Assembly: GCA_020632915.1 (NCBI GenBank)
Contig: JACKEP010000005.1
Span: 186,001 to 250,000, forward strand
Reading direction: 5' to 3'
Length of the DNA stretch: 64,000 nt
Source of the DNA: Alphaproteobacteria bacterium
GTDB taxonomy: Bacteria; Myxococcota_A; UBA796; GCA-2862545
A model generated the notes under the pieces. That model had not been told where the DNA came from, did not search any database, and saw nothing but the letters and a program-made list of their open reading frames with translations. A program made the position numbers and the translations under genes. Positions 17,773 to 27,026 of the stretch are shown piece after piece. Position 1 is the first letter of the stretch; each line of letters opens with the position of its first letter.

Positions 17773-19644
17773 CTACCGGTCGTCGCGCCGCCACACGGGC
17801 GCGCCGGCCGGGTCGAGCGGGTCGGGCACCTCGTCCACCTCCACCCAGCCCTGGCCGACCGGCCGGGGCTGTGCGCTCAGGGAGCCGAGCAGCACCGTCA
17901 CCGCCTCGCCCGGGCGGTCGTCCGCGTCGGGCGCGAGCCCGTTGACCATCCGATCGAAGCGGTCGGGGGCGGAGAGGGCGTCGACGTACACCACGAGGCG
18001 CTGCGTGGTCGCGAGCAGCGCCCGCACCTCCTCGAGGTCGGCCGCACACCGGGCGGGGTCGACGGCGGCCTCCGCCTGGCGGAGCGACCGCACCAGCGAC
18101 GTCGTGGCGGCGGCGAGGTCGTCGCGCAGCGGCTGGGCCTGCCACCACGCCAGATCCTCGTCCAGCCGGGCAGTGTCCTGGAAGCGGGCCGTGGGCAGGT
18201 CCTGACGGAACGACAGGTCCTTGAAGGACGTGCGCAGGCGGACGCGGCGCAGCGCGAGCGCGGGCGGGCAGGACGGCGGCCACAGCCCGTCGTCGGGCAG
18301 CGTCCGGGTCGCACCCATCGCCTGCACGGTCGGACCGACGCTGCGGTCCTCGCCATGGCGCGGGTACAGGACGAGCGTGTCGGCCGGCGGCGGATGTGCC
18401 ATCAGCCACGTCATGTCACGCTCGCGGGGCTGCCGGAGCTGCCAGCCCCACCAGCCCACGCCGATCATCCAGCCGACGACCACCAGCCCCAGCGCGACAC
18501 GGTGCCGTGGCGTGTGACGGTCGCGCCACCAGCGCAGCAGGTCGGGTGCGACGCACAGCGCCAGCAGCGGCAGCGACGCCATCGCGTACCGCAGGTGGTT
18601 GGGTCCCAGGATGCGCACGGCGGAGGCGTACATGCCGACCAGCCCCAGCACCGCGAGCTGGGCGGGGCGAAGGTCTGAGCGGGGCGGACGCACGAGCCCG
18701 CGCACGAAGGCCCACGACAGCGGCGGCCAGGGCGGGTTCACCAGGCCGAAGCCGACGACGACGTAGATGGCGACGTGCTCGACCGAGATCATCGACGCGC
18801 GCCGCGTGGCGAGACCACCCGCCTGCGAGGTGCTGTCCCACGACAGCGCCACCGCCGCGAGGGCGGCCACGCCCACCGTGCCGAGGCGCGCGCCGCGCTG
18901 GAGGGGGGTGCCGGGGGCGCCGACCAGGGCCACGCTCCAGAGCGCCACCCACAGCGCCATCTCCTCCTTGAACCCGGCCGCCAGCGCGAACATCAGCGCC
19001 GTGCCCGCCGCCCCGAAGAGCCACGCCAGGGCGCCGCGCCCCTCGGTCTCCAGCAGCAGGACCGTGCCCCCGAGGATCAACGCGGCGGCCGGCACCTCCA
19101 GGTGGGTGCTGACGCCCGAGGACAGGTAGACGGGCCACACGGCGAGGACGAGGGCCACCACGAGCGCCTGGGCACGGTCGCGGGTCCAGCGCCAGGCGAG
19201 CCGCGCGCCCAGGGCAGGCACCAGCGTGCTCGCGAAGCGCGCGGGCAGGAAGATGACGTCGTAGGTGTCGCCGAACACGCCCCGCAGCGCCTGGTGCAGG
19301 CCGACCGCGATCGCGCCGAACTGGGTGGTCGACTCCCGCAGGCCGTGCGGGTCGAGGCCGCGGATCGTCGACAGCAGCGCGACGTCGTCGCCGTCGACGT
19401 GCACCCACGCCCCCGGCAGCAGCAGGCGGGGCAGGGCGCTGCCGAGGACGAGCCAGGGCCACGCCCGATGCAGGACCCCGCTGTCGCGCGACGGGCGCAG
19501 GGCCCAGGCGATGGCCGCGGCCACGGCGACCACGACGAGCACGTGCCACGCGACCGGTCCGGCCATCGGCGCGCCCTGCACCAGGGCCGGGGTGCCCCAC
19601 GCCGGTGCGACCGACGCGGTGGGGGCGGAGGGCACCATGGACAT
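17773..19644 (-). CDS. GT-C-like multi-pass membrane protein
   Basis: About 623 residues with roughly ten hydrophobic membrane segments in the first 420 residues and a soluble C-terminal domain of about 190 residues. After the first membrane helices comes VHVDGDDVALL, an acidic loop in the place where GT39/GT83-type (ArnT/PMT-like) GT-C glycosyltransferases carry their catalytic Asp. These enzymes transfer sugars from lipid-phosphate donors on the outer face of the inner membrane. Acceptor unknown. Start: ATG 19644 follows GAGGTGTCG; a GTG at 19650 and an ATG at 19638 are alternatives. Two other proteins in the window have the same overall build. Ends 12 bp from the modular protein gene, convergent. 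Confidence 0.7.
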   Translation of the reverse strand: MSMVPSAPTASVAPAWGTPALVQGAPMAGPVAWHVLVVVAVAAAIAWALRPSRDSGVLHRAWPWLVLGSALPRLLLPGAWVHVDGDDVALLSTIRGLDPHGLRESTTQFGAIAVGLHQALRGVFGDTYDVIFLPARFASTLVPALGARLAWRWTRDRAQALVVALVLAVWPVYLSSGVSTHLEVPAAALILGGTVLLLETEGRGALAWLFGAAGTALMFALAAGFKEEMALWVALWSVALVGAPGTPLQRGARLGTVGVAALAAVALSWDSTSQAGGLATRRASMISVEHVAIYVVVGFGLVNPPWPPLSWAFVRGLVRPPRSDLRPAQLAVLGLVGMYASAVRILGPNHLRYAMASLPLLALCVAPDLLRWWRDRHTPRHRVALGLVVVGWMIGVGWWGWQLRQPRERDMTWLMAHPPPADTLVLYPRHGEDRSVGPTVQAMGATRTLPDDGLWPPSCPPALALRRVRLRTSFKDLSFRQDLPTARFQDTARLDEDLAWWQAQPLRDDLAAATTSLVRSLRQAEAAVDPARCAADLEEVRALLATTQRLVVYVDALSAPDRFDRMVNGLAPDADDRPGEAVTVLLGSLSAQPRPVGQGWVEVDEVPDPLDPAGAPVWRRDDR

Positions 19645-19730
19645 CGACACCTCGGTGGTGCAGGCCTCCCACGCCGGGGCGCGCGGGCAGGCGGGTGCAC
19701 CCTACCGCGGTGTCGGCGGAGCCTGCACGA

Positions 19731-22049
19731 TCAGGCCGGCGCCTTCTCGCCCTCCGGAGCGTCCTCGACGTCGGGGCTGTCGCCGTCGCCGTCGGAGGGA
19801 CGCGGGGGCTTGGGCGTGGCCCGCACCACCACCTCGCCGTCGACCACGTCGATCTCGGCCTTGCCGCCGTCGACGAGCGCGCCGAACAGCAGCTCGTCGG
19901 CGAGCTTGCGCTTGACCTCCTCCTGGATGACGCGGCTCATCTCGCGCGCGCCGTACTCCATGGAGAAGCCCTTCTCGAGGAAGTGCTGCTTGGCTGCGTC
20001 GGTGGCGGCGAGCACCACGTCGCGCTCGTAGAGCTGGCCTTCGAGCTCGAGCAGGAACTTCTCGACGATCTTGAGGATGACCTCCTCGGGCAGCGGCTCG
20101 AACCACACGATCGCGTCGAGCCGGTTGCGGAACTCCGGCGGGAACACGTCCTTGAGCACGGACTCGGCGCGGCTCGCGGAGCCTGCCTGGACGAAGCCGA
20201 GGTTGCGCGCGGACGCCTGCTTGGCGCCGGCGTTCGTGGTCATGATCAGGATGGCGTTGCGGAAGTCGGTCTTGCGGCCGTTGTTGTCGGTCAGCGACGC
20301 CGAGTCCATCACCTGGAGCAGGATGTTGAACACGTCGCGGTGGGCCTTCTCGATCTCGTCGAGGATCACCACGCAGTGCGGCGTCTTGTAGACGGCGTCG
20401 GTGAGCAGGCCGCCCTGCTCGAAGCCGACGTAGCCGGGGGGCGCGCCGATCAGCAGGCTCACGGCGTGCTTCTCCATGTACTCGGACATGTCGAAGCGGT
20501 GGACCGTGATGCCCATCGCGTTGGCGAGCTGGCGGGCGAGCTCGGTCTTGCCGACGCCCGTGGGCCCGGCGAACAGGAACGAGCCCACCGGCTTGTTCGG
20601 CGACCCGATCCCGGCCCGGTTCATCTTGATGGCGTTCGACACCGCGTCGATGGCGCGGTCCTGGCCGAAGATGACCCGCTTGAGATCGATCGACAGGTTC
20701 TGGAGCCGGTCGCGGTCTTCCGTCGACACCGACTTCGGCGGGATGCGCGCGATGCGGGCGATGGCCTCCTCGACGTCGTGGAGCGACACGGCGCTGCCGC
20801 CGCGCAGGTGGACGGCCGCGCCGACCTCGTCGAGCACGTCGATCGACTTGTCGGGCTGCTTGCGCTCGTTGAGGTAGCGCGTCGACAGCTTCACGCAGGC
20901 CTCGACGGCGTCGTCGGCGTAGGTCAGCGCGTGGTGCTTCTCGTAGCGGGGCTGCAGCCCGCGCAGGATCGCCACGGCGTCCTCCTGCGACGGCTCCGGC
21001 ACCTCGATGGTCTGGAAGCGCCGCGCGAAGGCCTTGTCCTTGCCGAGCGACTGCCGGTAGTCCTCGTGGGTGGTGGAGCCGATCACCCGCAGCTCGCCGC
21101 TGGCGAGGGCCGGCTTGAGCAGGTTGGAGGCGTCCATCGTGCCGCCGCTGGTGGCGCCCGCACCGACGATCATGTGCATCTCGTCGATGAACAGCACGGC
21201 GTGGCCGTGGTCTTCCAGTGCCCGCAGCACGGCCTTGAGCCGCTCCTCGAAGTCGCCACGGTAGCGGGTGCCGGCCATCAGCGCGCCGAGGTCGAGGCTG
21301 AACAGGTGGATGCCCTGGAGCAGCTCGGGGACGGCGCCGTCGTGGATGCGCTGGGCCAGGCCCTCCACGATGGCCGTCTTGCCGACGCCCGGATCGCCGA
21401 TGAGCAGGGGGTTGTTCTTGCGGCGGCGGGCGAGCACATGGATCATGCGCTCGATCTCGTCGTCGCGGCCGATCAGCGGATCGATGCGACCGTCGGCGGC
21501 GCGCTGCCACAGGTCGACGGTGAAGTCCTCCAGCGCCGTCTCCGGACGCGCGGACGGCGTCTGCTCGGCGTCGGCGCCCGTGCCCTGGGGCGTGCGGGCG
21601 GCGTCGCCGGGTCGGGAGCCTCCCTTGCGGATGCCGTGGGAGATGAACGAGGTGACGTCGAGCCGCGTCACGCCCTGCTTCTCCATCAGGTAGACCGCCT
21701 GGCAGTCCGGCTCGCTGAACAGCGCCACCAGCACGTTGCCGCCGTCGACGGGCAGCTTGCCGGTGTTCTGGACGTGGACGATCGCCCGCTGCAGCACGCG
21801 CCGGAAGGCGGGCGTCTGCATCGGGTCGTAGTCGTCCTCGGCATCGATGGACTCGTAGCCGTCGAGGATCTCCTCGACCTCGTGCTCGAGGGCCTCGAGG
21901 TTGGCGCCGCACGCTTCGAGGATCTCGGACGCGCGCGGATCGTGGAGCAGCCCGTGCAACAGGTGCTCCGTGGTGAGGAACTCATGCTTCTTGAGGCGTG
22001 CCTGCTCGAGAGCCATCCCGAGGGCCACGCGAAGGTCGTCGCCGAGCAT
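19731..22049 (-). CDS. clpA: ATP-dependent Clp protease ATP-binding subunit ClpA
   Basis: 772-residue AAA+ unfoldase that feeds substrates to ClpP. The N-domain (residues 1-145, double Clp-N repeat, LTTEHLLHGLLHD) is followed by D1 with Walker A GDPGVGKTAIVEG and Walker B VLFIDEMHM, and D2 with GPTGVGKTELARQ, VVILDEIEKAH and the C-terminal YGAREMSRVIQ. Length matches the ClpA class (no long middle domain as in ClpB). The acidic C-terminal tail is longer than in E. coli. Its ATG follows the clpS stop codon with no gap, so the two are translated together. clpP is not in the window. Confidence 0.96.
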   Translation of the reverse strand: MLGDDLRVALGMALEQARLKKHEFLTTEHLLHGLLHDPRASEILEACGANLEALEHEVEEILDGYESIDAEDDYDPMQTPAFRRVLQRAIVHVQNTGKLPVDGGNVLVALFSEPDCQAVYLMEKQGVTRLDVTSFISHGIRKGGSRPGDAARTPQGTGADAEQTPSARPETALEDFTVDLWQRAADGRIDPLIGRDDEIERMIHVLARRRKNNPLLIGDPGVGKTAIVEGLAQRIHDGAVPELLQGIHLFSLDLGALMAGTRYRGDFEERLKAVLRALEDHGHAVLFIDEMHMIVGAGATSGGTMDASNLLKPALASGELRVIGSTTHEDYRQSLGKDKAFARRFQTIEVPEPSQEDAVAILRGLQPRYEKHHALTYADDAVEACVKLSTRYLNERKQPDKSIDVLDEVGAAVHLRGGSAVSLHDVEEAIARIARIPPKSVSTEDRDRLQNLSIDLKRVIFGQDRAIDAVSNAIKMNRAGIGSPNKPVGSFLFAGPTGVGKTELARQLANAMGITVHRFDMSEYMEKHAVSLLIGAPPGYVGFEQGGLLTDAVYKTPHCVVILDEIEKAHRDVFNILLQVMDSASLTDNNGRKTDFRNAILIMTTNAGAKQASARNLGFVQAGSASRAESVLKDVFPPEFRNRLDAIVWFEPLPEEVILKIVEKFLLELEGQLYERDVVLAATDAAKQHFLEKGFSMEYGAREMSRVIQEEVKRKLADELLFGALVDGGKAEIDVVDGEVVVRATPKPPRPSDGDGDSPDVEDAPEGEKAPA

Positions 22050-22358
22050 CTATTCGGGCTCCATGGTGCACTGGAGGGGGTGTCCCGCCTCGTGGGCGAG
22101 GGCCAGGGCCTGTTCCATCCGCGTCTCTGCGATCTCGCGGGCGTAGACGCCTGCGATGCCGAGCCCTGTGCGGTGGATGAGCAGCATCAGGCGGGTGGCG
22201 GAGGCAGGGGAGTGCTTGAACACGCTCTGGAGGACGAAGACGACGAACTCCATGCTGGTGTAGTCGTCGTTGAGGATGAGCACCTTGTAGCGCTTGGGCT
22301 TGTCGGTGCGGGTCTTGGTGAGGGTTTCGCCCTGACCCTCCCGCTCGTGCTCTGCCAT
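22050..22358 (-). CDS. clpS: ATP-dependent Clp protease adaptor ClpS
   Basis: 102-residue adaptor that delivers N-degron substrates to ClpA. KVLILNDDYTSMEFVVFVLQ is the classical ClpS core with the Asn-Asp-Asp binding site near residues 29-32, followed by the conserved helix with HRTGLGIAGVYAREIAETR. The N-terminal 20 residues are polar and flexible as expected. Start at ATG 22358; a GGGAGC lies about 12 bases upstream, a loose spacing. The TAG stop is directly abutting the clpA ATG. Confidence 0.95.
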   Translation of the reverse strand: MAEHEREGQGETLTKTRTDKPKRYKVLILNDDYTSMEFVVFVLQSVFKHSPASATRLMLLIHRTGLGIAGVYAREIAETRMEQALALAHEAGHPLQCTMEPE

Positions 22359-22482
22359 CCGTCCAGCTCCCGTTCGCGCAGCCGCGAGCGATCCCTGTAG
22401 CCCGGTGGCGGGCGGGTCGAGGCGGGGGGGCGCGTCGCGCCCGACGGTCATCGTGCGCACCGCGGCCCCGTCGGGCAAGGCA

Positions 22483-23589
22483 TCACCGGGGGATGCGAAG
22501 ATCCGTGACGACGGGTCGGTGGTCGGAGCAGGCGGCTGGCGGCATCGACGTGTCCGCCACGCCCAGGTTCGGGGTGACGTACAGGAAGTCGATGCGCATC
22601 GGCAGCCATCCCAGCACGTTCACGGTGCCGGCCATGCCCACCGCCCCGGCCTCCCAGGCGTCGACGAGGTGGCGTCGGAGCACGGCGTGCAGCGGGGTGT
22701 CGCGGGTGCTGTTGAAGTCGCCGGCGACCACCACGGGGCGCTCGCTGTCGTCGACGCGGGCGAGCAGCGCCTCGCCCTGCGCGGTGTGGGCGGCGGCGAT
22801 GGCCGGGAGCCGCGTGACGGCGCGCGACAGGTGGCCCACGGGGTCGTCCAGGAGCTGGAACGGCTGGAAGTGCACGCCGAGCACGCCGAGGTCGGCGTCG
22901 CCGTGCCGGACGACCGCGCGCACGTACCGCCAGTCGTCGCCGTCGACGAAGGGCTCCGGCGCACCCTGGAGCGCCCAGCCGTGGCGGGCGCACACCGCGA
23001 TGCCGCTGCCCGTCGCCGCGTCCCGGGTGCGGTAGGTCCCCCAGGTGCACGTCAGCGCCGCGCCGTCGGAGAGGCGACCGAGGTCGGCGGCCGTCACCTC
23101 CTGCAGCACCACGACGTCCGGGTCGGCTGCCTCGATGGCGGCGACGACGCAGGCCGTGGCGTCGTGCTCGTCCTCGGGGACGCCCCAGAGGCGCCGCACG
23201 TTCCACGTCATCACCCGCACCGGGGTTCCGTCCGTGGCCAGCGGGCGCCGCGCCCAGGTCGGTCCCCACCAGGCCAGGGGGACGAGCAGTGCGGCAGCCA
23301 GGAACCAGGGCATGCCGCGGTGGTCGGGGGCGAGCGTCCACAGCACGAACAGCACGCCGAGCGCCACGCCCGCGACGTAGGGCAGGAAGGCGAGCAGGGC
23401 CACGAGGGTGGCGGGCAGCGCGTCGACCACCAGCGTCGACACCGCGCTGCCCCAGGCCAGCAGCCACACCGCCAGGGTCAGCACGGCGATCCCGGTGATC
23501 GCCGGACCGCCGCGCCGCGGTCGGGGCACGCGAAAGCTCGCGGCGCGCGCGTCGGCCTCGGCACGGGCGTCGTCGGACGGCGCGGGCAT
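22483..23589 (-). CDS. Membrane-anchored endonuclease/exonuclease/phosphatase family protein
   Basis: 368 residues. Three hydrophobic helices in residues about 30-110 anchor it; the C-terminal 250 residues form an EEP fold with VMTWNVRRLWG, VVVLQEV (metal-binding Glu), GDFNSTRDTPLH (Asp/Asn catalytic pair) and SDHRPVV (terminal Asp-His). The active site is complete, so a hydrolase acting on a phosphodiester or phosphomonoester outside the cytoplasm is likely; substrate cannot be told. ATG 23589 follows AGAGGAGGCCC. It is divergent from the pyrophosphatase gene. Confidence 0.85.
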   Translation of the reverse strand: MPAPSDDARAEADARAASFRVPRPRRGGPAITGIAVLTLAVWLLAWGSAVSTLVVDALPATLVALLAFLPYVAGVALGVLFVLWTLAPDHRGMPWFLAAALLVPLAWWGPTWARRPLATDGTPVRVMTWNVRRLWGVPEDEHDATACVVAAIEAADPDVVVLQEVTAADLGRLSDGAALTCTWGTYRTRDAATGSGIAVCARHGWALQGAPEPFVDGDDWRYVRAVVRHGDADLGVLGVHFQPFQLLDDPVGHLSRAVTRLPAIAAAHTAQGEALLARVDDSERPVVVAGDFNSTRDTPLHAVLRRHLVDAWEAGAVGMAGTVNVLGWLPMRIDFLYVTPNLGVADTSMPPAACSDHRPVVTDLRIPR

Positions 23590-23674
23590 GGGCCTCCTCT
23601 GGAGGGGACGGGGTATCACGAGCGAGGACGCGGGCGGCAGGCGCGGCGGACAGCGCGTCGCGGGAGGATCGCGG

Positions 23675-24121
23675 GTGGACGGAGACTGGCTGGGGCGCTG
23701 GGTGGAGGTGGTGATCGAGGCGCCGGCAGGCAGCTTCGTCAAGCGCCGCCCGGACGGCGTCGTCGACGTCGTCTCGCCGCTGCCCGTCCCCTACAACTAC
23801 GGCTACGTCGTCGGCGCGCTCGGAGGCGACGGCGACCCGCTCGACGCCCTCGTCGTGGGCGGACGCCTCCCCGCCGGCCACCGGGCGCGCTGGCGCGTGC
23901 ACGGGGTGGTGCGCTTCGTCGACGCCGGCGCCAGCGATCTGAAGCTGGTGTGCGGGCCGTTGCGGCGTCGCGACCGCCTCGGCGTCGCCGGCTTCTTCGC
24001 CGTCTACGCGCCGTTCAAGCGTGCGCTCCACGCGCTCCGGCGGGAGGGAGGGGCGACGCGGGTCGACGGCATCGACTGGGCCGACGCCCCGCGCGGGATC
24101 AGGGGCAGAACGGGCCGGTGA
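23675..24121 (+). CDS. Inorganic pyrophosphatase family protein
   Basis: 148-residue family I soluble pyrophosphatase-like protein. Visible motifs: VVIEAPAGSFVKRR, PVPYNYGYVVG, and DGDPLDALV, which fits the D-x-D-P-x-D signature that binds Mg2+. It is shorter than the usual 170-180 residues, mainly at the C-terminus, so it may be a divergent paralogue rather than the main PPase. GTG start at 23675 is supported by GGGAGG about eight bases upstream. The last 23 bp overlap the end of the convergent FG-GAP gene. Confidence 0.8.
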   Translation: MDGDWLGRWVEVVIEAPAGSFVKRRPDGVVDVVSPLPVPYNYGYVVGALGGDGDPLDALVVGGRLPAGHRARWRVHGVVRFVDAGASDLKLVCGPLRRRDRLGVAGFFAVYAPFKRALHALRREGGATRVDGIDWADAPRGIRGRTGR

Positions 24122-25976
24122 TCTCGAAGGTGTTGTCGTTCTCGACGCACTCCGTGAAGTGGCCGTTCGGCGTCGCGGTGCCGTCGTCGTCCACCACCAG
24201 GCGCAGCATCGGCGCCTGCCCGATCAGCTCGGACGGAGCGGAGAACACGAGCTGCTCACCCGTGGAGGCGGGGGGCGTCTCCTGCGTGGTGGTGACCGTC
24301 TCCAGCAGGATCGGCAGGCCGCCCGCCCGCACCATGTACAGGGTGACCGGCACGCCCGCGGGCACGGGGGTGGTCGGGGACTTGTTCACCAGCTGGGCCG
24401 CGACGTAGACCGTGCCCTGCTCGCACTGCACCGTGCAGACCTCCTGGATGACCCCCTGCAGCTCGTAGCGATCGTCCTGGTCGAGCAGGCTGGCGTCGGT
24501 CGCGCTGTGCCAGGTGTTGTGGGTGGTGAAGCCCTGGACGGCGGTCTGGGGGATGTCGAGGTCGTCGGCGACGTTGTCGCGGGAGTAGGCGTGCTGGTTC
24601 CAGACCCGCCGCGTGGGGGCCCAGCGCCCGTCGGCCTGACCGTAGACGGTGATGGCGAAGCCGTAGCCCACGTGGGCGACGACGATCTCGGCCTCGCCGT
24701 CGGCGTCCACGTCGGCGATCACCGGGTAGTCCATCATGGTGTTGGACGCGTGCTCGTCGGAGCGGAACTTCTCGAAGCCGTCGGTGCCGTTGAAGGCGTA
24801 GACCGCGACCTCGTCGATGTAGACGACCTCCTGGACGCCGTCGCCGTCGAAGTCGAAGATCGAGGCGCCGGTCGCCCCCGACTCGTCCTGGACGCTGCGG
24901 GACCACAGCGTGGAGCCGTCGTGGTTCACCGCGCGCAGCTCGTCGCCGCCGGCCACGACGATCTCGGGGTAGCCGTCGGCGTCGATGTCGGCGATCGCCG
25001 CGGGCGAGACGATGTTGGCGGTGGGGATCTCGATCGGGCCCCAGAGCAGGGAGCCGTCGGTGTCGTGGGCCCGGTAGGAGTTGCCCGTGATGGCGACCCA
25101 CTCGCCTTCGGGGTCGTCGTCGAGGTTGGCGACGGCGATCATGGCGTCGTTGCGGCGCGCGTCGTGCCAGATCGTGTTCCCGTCGGGGTCGTAGTAGGCG
25201 TCGCCGACGATCACCTCCTCGACGCCGTCGAGGTCGAGGTCGGCCACGGCCGGAAGGCTGGCCTCGCTGATGCCGAGTGCGATGCCGTAGGACCCGTGGC
25301 CGTGCTCGCCCTTGCCGCGCTCGGTGCCGTCGGCGTGCAGGATGACGCGGCCCGCCACGATCTCGACCTCGCCGTCGTGGTCCATGTCCGACAGGATGAT
25401 GCCGGTGGCGTAGTCGAAGTTGATCTTGCCGTACTCGCGGCTCTCCCAGAGCTCGTTGCCCTCGTGGTCCCAGGCGACGACCGTGTAGGAGATGTTCTGC
25501 GCCGTGGGGAGCTGGCCGCCCTTGGCCCGGACGCCGACGATCTCGGGGTAGCCGTCGTGGTCGATGTCGCCGACGGCCACCGCGGTGCCGAACCCGAGGT
25601 TGGCGGTGGTGTTGCGCCACAGCACGCCGCTGCCGTCGCCGTGCAGGGCCCACAGCTCGCCCTTGTCGCCGGGGAGCAGGCCCGTGACGTTGACGAGGAT
25701 CTCGGGCATCCGGTCGCCGTCGAGATCGGCCACCACGGGGAGCGCCGTGCTGTTCTTGCCGCGCACGCCGTTCCACTCGACCCACGGCTGGAAGCCGCCG
25801 ACCTCGTAGTTGCCGCACTCGGGCAGGGTGTCCACCGTGCGCGGGGCCCACGTGAACCCGCAGATGCCCGCGCCGTCGTCGGAGTCCACCGGCACGGTGA
25901 CGTCCGGCGGGTCCTTGGCGATGGTGAACTCCTGGCAGCCGGCGGTGAGGACGGTGATCAGGAGGAGGCGCTTCAT
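24099..25976 (-). CDS. FG-GAP/VCBS-repeat lipoprotein with CARDB-like C-terminus
   Basis: 625 residues, lipobox LTAGC (Cys16 region). The body is a predicted beta-propeller with at least seven Ca2+-binding FG-GAP-type loops: DLDGDRMPEI, DIDHDGYPEI, DMDHDGEVEI, DLDLDGVEEV, DIDADGYPEI, DFDGDGVQEV and DVDADGEAEI. The C-terminal 130 residues (VYVAAQLVNKSPTTPVPAGVPVTLYM) look like a CARDB-type Ig-like domain. Likely surface-exposed, binding carbohydrate or protein. ATG 25976 is preceded by GAGGGATCCC. Related gene architectures are common in Myxococcota. Confidence 0.85.
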   Translation of the reverse strand: MKRLLLITVLTAGCQEFTIAKDPPDVTVPVDSDDGAGICGFTWAPRTVDTLPECGNYEVGGFQPWVEWNGVRGKNSTALPVVADLDGDRMPEILVNVTGLLPGDKGELWALHGDGSGVLWRNTTANLGFGTAVAVGDIDHDGYPEIVGVRAKGGQLPTAQNISYTVVAWDHEGNELWESREYGKINFDYATGIILSDMDHDGEVEIVAGRVILHADGTERGKGEHGHGSYGIALGISEASLPAVADLDLDGVEEVIVGDAYYDPDGNTIWHDARRNDAMIAVANLDDDPEGEWVAITGNSYRAHDTDGSLLWGPIEIPTANIVSPAAIADIDADGYPEIVVAGGDELRAVNHDGSTLWSRSVQDESGATGASIFDFDGDGVQEVVYIDEVAVYAFNGTDGFEKFRSDEHASNTMMDYPVIADVDADGEAEIVVAHVGYGFAITVYGQADGRWAPTRRVWNQHAYSRDNVADDLDIPQTAVQGFTTHNTWHSATDASLLDQDDRYELQGVIQEVCTVQCEQGTVYVAAQLVNKSPTTPVPAGVPVTLYMVRAGGLPILLETVTTTQETPPASTGEQLVFSAPSELIGQAPMLRLVVDDDGTATPNGHFTECVENDNTFEITGPFCP

Positions 25977-26060
25977 GGGATCCCTCGGGAGGGCGGCGAG
26001 CATACACGACACCGGATGCCACCTGCGCCCGTCCCGACACCTGGAGCCGTCAGGCGTCGG

Positions 26061-27026
26061 TCAGGGATCGCCCGCGGCGGGCACGCCCTCGGCGGACGGA
26101 GCCGGCGCGGGACGGGCTGCGGCGTCCCACGCGGCGGTGACCCACGCCCACGCGCCGGCGGTGGCGTCGGCGAGGGGATCGGCGCTGGCGACCGTGCTGG
26201 TGACGGCGCCCGGCCAGGAATCGAGGCCCCCCGCGATCACGCACGACACGGTGGGGGCGCGCCCGTCGGCACGGGAGCAGGTGAGCGCGCCGTCGACGGT
26301 GGTGGTGGCCGCACCGCCGCCGTTGCGGGCCGTCCACGCGGCGGTGGCGTGGGCGACGGGCAGGTAGCGACCCTCGGGCAGCGTCGTGGGCACCCGGCCC
26401 GGGCTCCCGTCGGCCGGGATGAAGCTGTCGGCGCCGCCGTGGTAGTGCAGGTAGGGGATCGGCCGGCGGCCGTCGCAGGCGTCGAGCTGGAGCGTGCCGC
26501 CCACGCTGACCACCGCGTCGGGCACGTCCGAGGCGCAGGCCCAGCGCTCGGCCATCATGCCGCCGTTGCCGATGCCCGTCGCCAGCACGCGACCCGACGT
26601 GCACGCGACCGCGTCGATGCGCGCCACGAGGGCGTCGAGGAACGCGACGTCGTCGATGTCCTGCTCCTGGGCGCGCCCACAGCACGGCCCCGCGTTCCAC
26701 GTCGCGGACTTGCCATCGGGCGTGACGAGGATCACGCCATGGGCCTGCGCGAACGGCTGCCACCCCGAGTACATCGCCTGGCGCAGCGGCTCGGCGCGGA
26801 ACTCGTGCAGGTTGACCACGACGTCGAACGGACCCGGGCCGGGCGGTACCCAGGCGAGCGCGGTGCGCGTGCGGTCGGGCATCGCCACGTCCACGACGTA
26901 GGGCTGATCCGACGCCAGCGACGACGCGGCGCAGCGGTCGGCAGGCCCCGCCTCGGGCCAGTGGGGCGCCGACCAGCACCCGGTGGCCAGCGCGAGGGCC
27001 GCCATCGGCAGCAGCAGGCGGGTCAT
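26061..27026 (-). CDS. PHB-depolymerase/feruloyl-esterase-like lipoprotein lacking catalytic Ser and His
   Basis: 321 residues with a lipobox (ALATGC, Cys17). The fold follows the LpqC/PHB depolymerase family: VVVNLHEF (oxyanion region), VILVTPDG, WNAGPCCG, YLHYHGGADSFIP (acid-residue loop) and a terminal helix. The nucleophile elbow, GxSNGGMM in the family, reads GIGNGGMM: Gly153 replaces Ser. The catalytic-His loop, normally G-H-x-W-P-G, reads GLDSWPG: Asp269 replaces His. Both codons are clear in the sequence. It is therefore probably not a hydrolase and may bind a polymer or ester. The start overlaps the upstream GT-C-like gene stop by 4 bp (ATGA). Confidence 0.78.
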   Translation of the reverse strand: MTRLLLPMAALALATGCWSAPHWPEAGPADRCAASSLASDQPYVVDVAMPDRTRTALAWVPPGPGPFDVVVNLHEFRAEPLRQAMYSGWQPFAQAHGVILVTPDGKSATWNAGPCCGRAQEQDIDDVAFLDALVARIDAVACTSGRVLATGIGNGGMMAERWACASDVPDAVVSVGGTLQLDACDGRRPIPYLHYHGGADSFIPADGSPGRVPTTLPEGRYLPVAHATAAWTARNGGGAATTTVDGALTCSRADGRAPTVSCVIAGGLDSWPGAVTSTVASADPLADATAGAWAWVTAAWDAAARPAPAPSAEGVPAAGDP

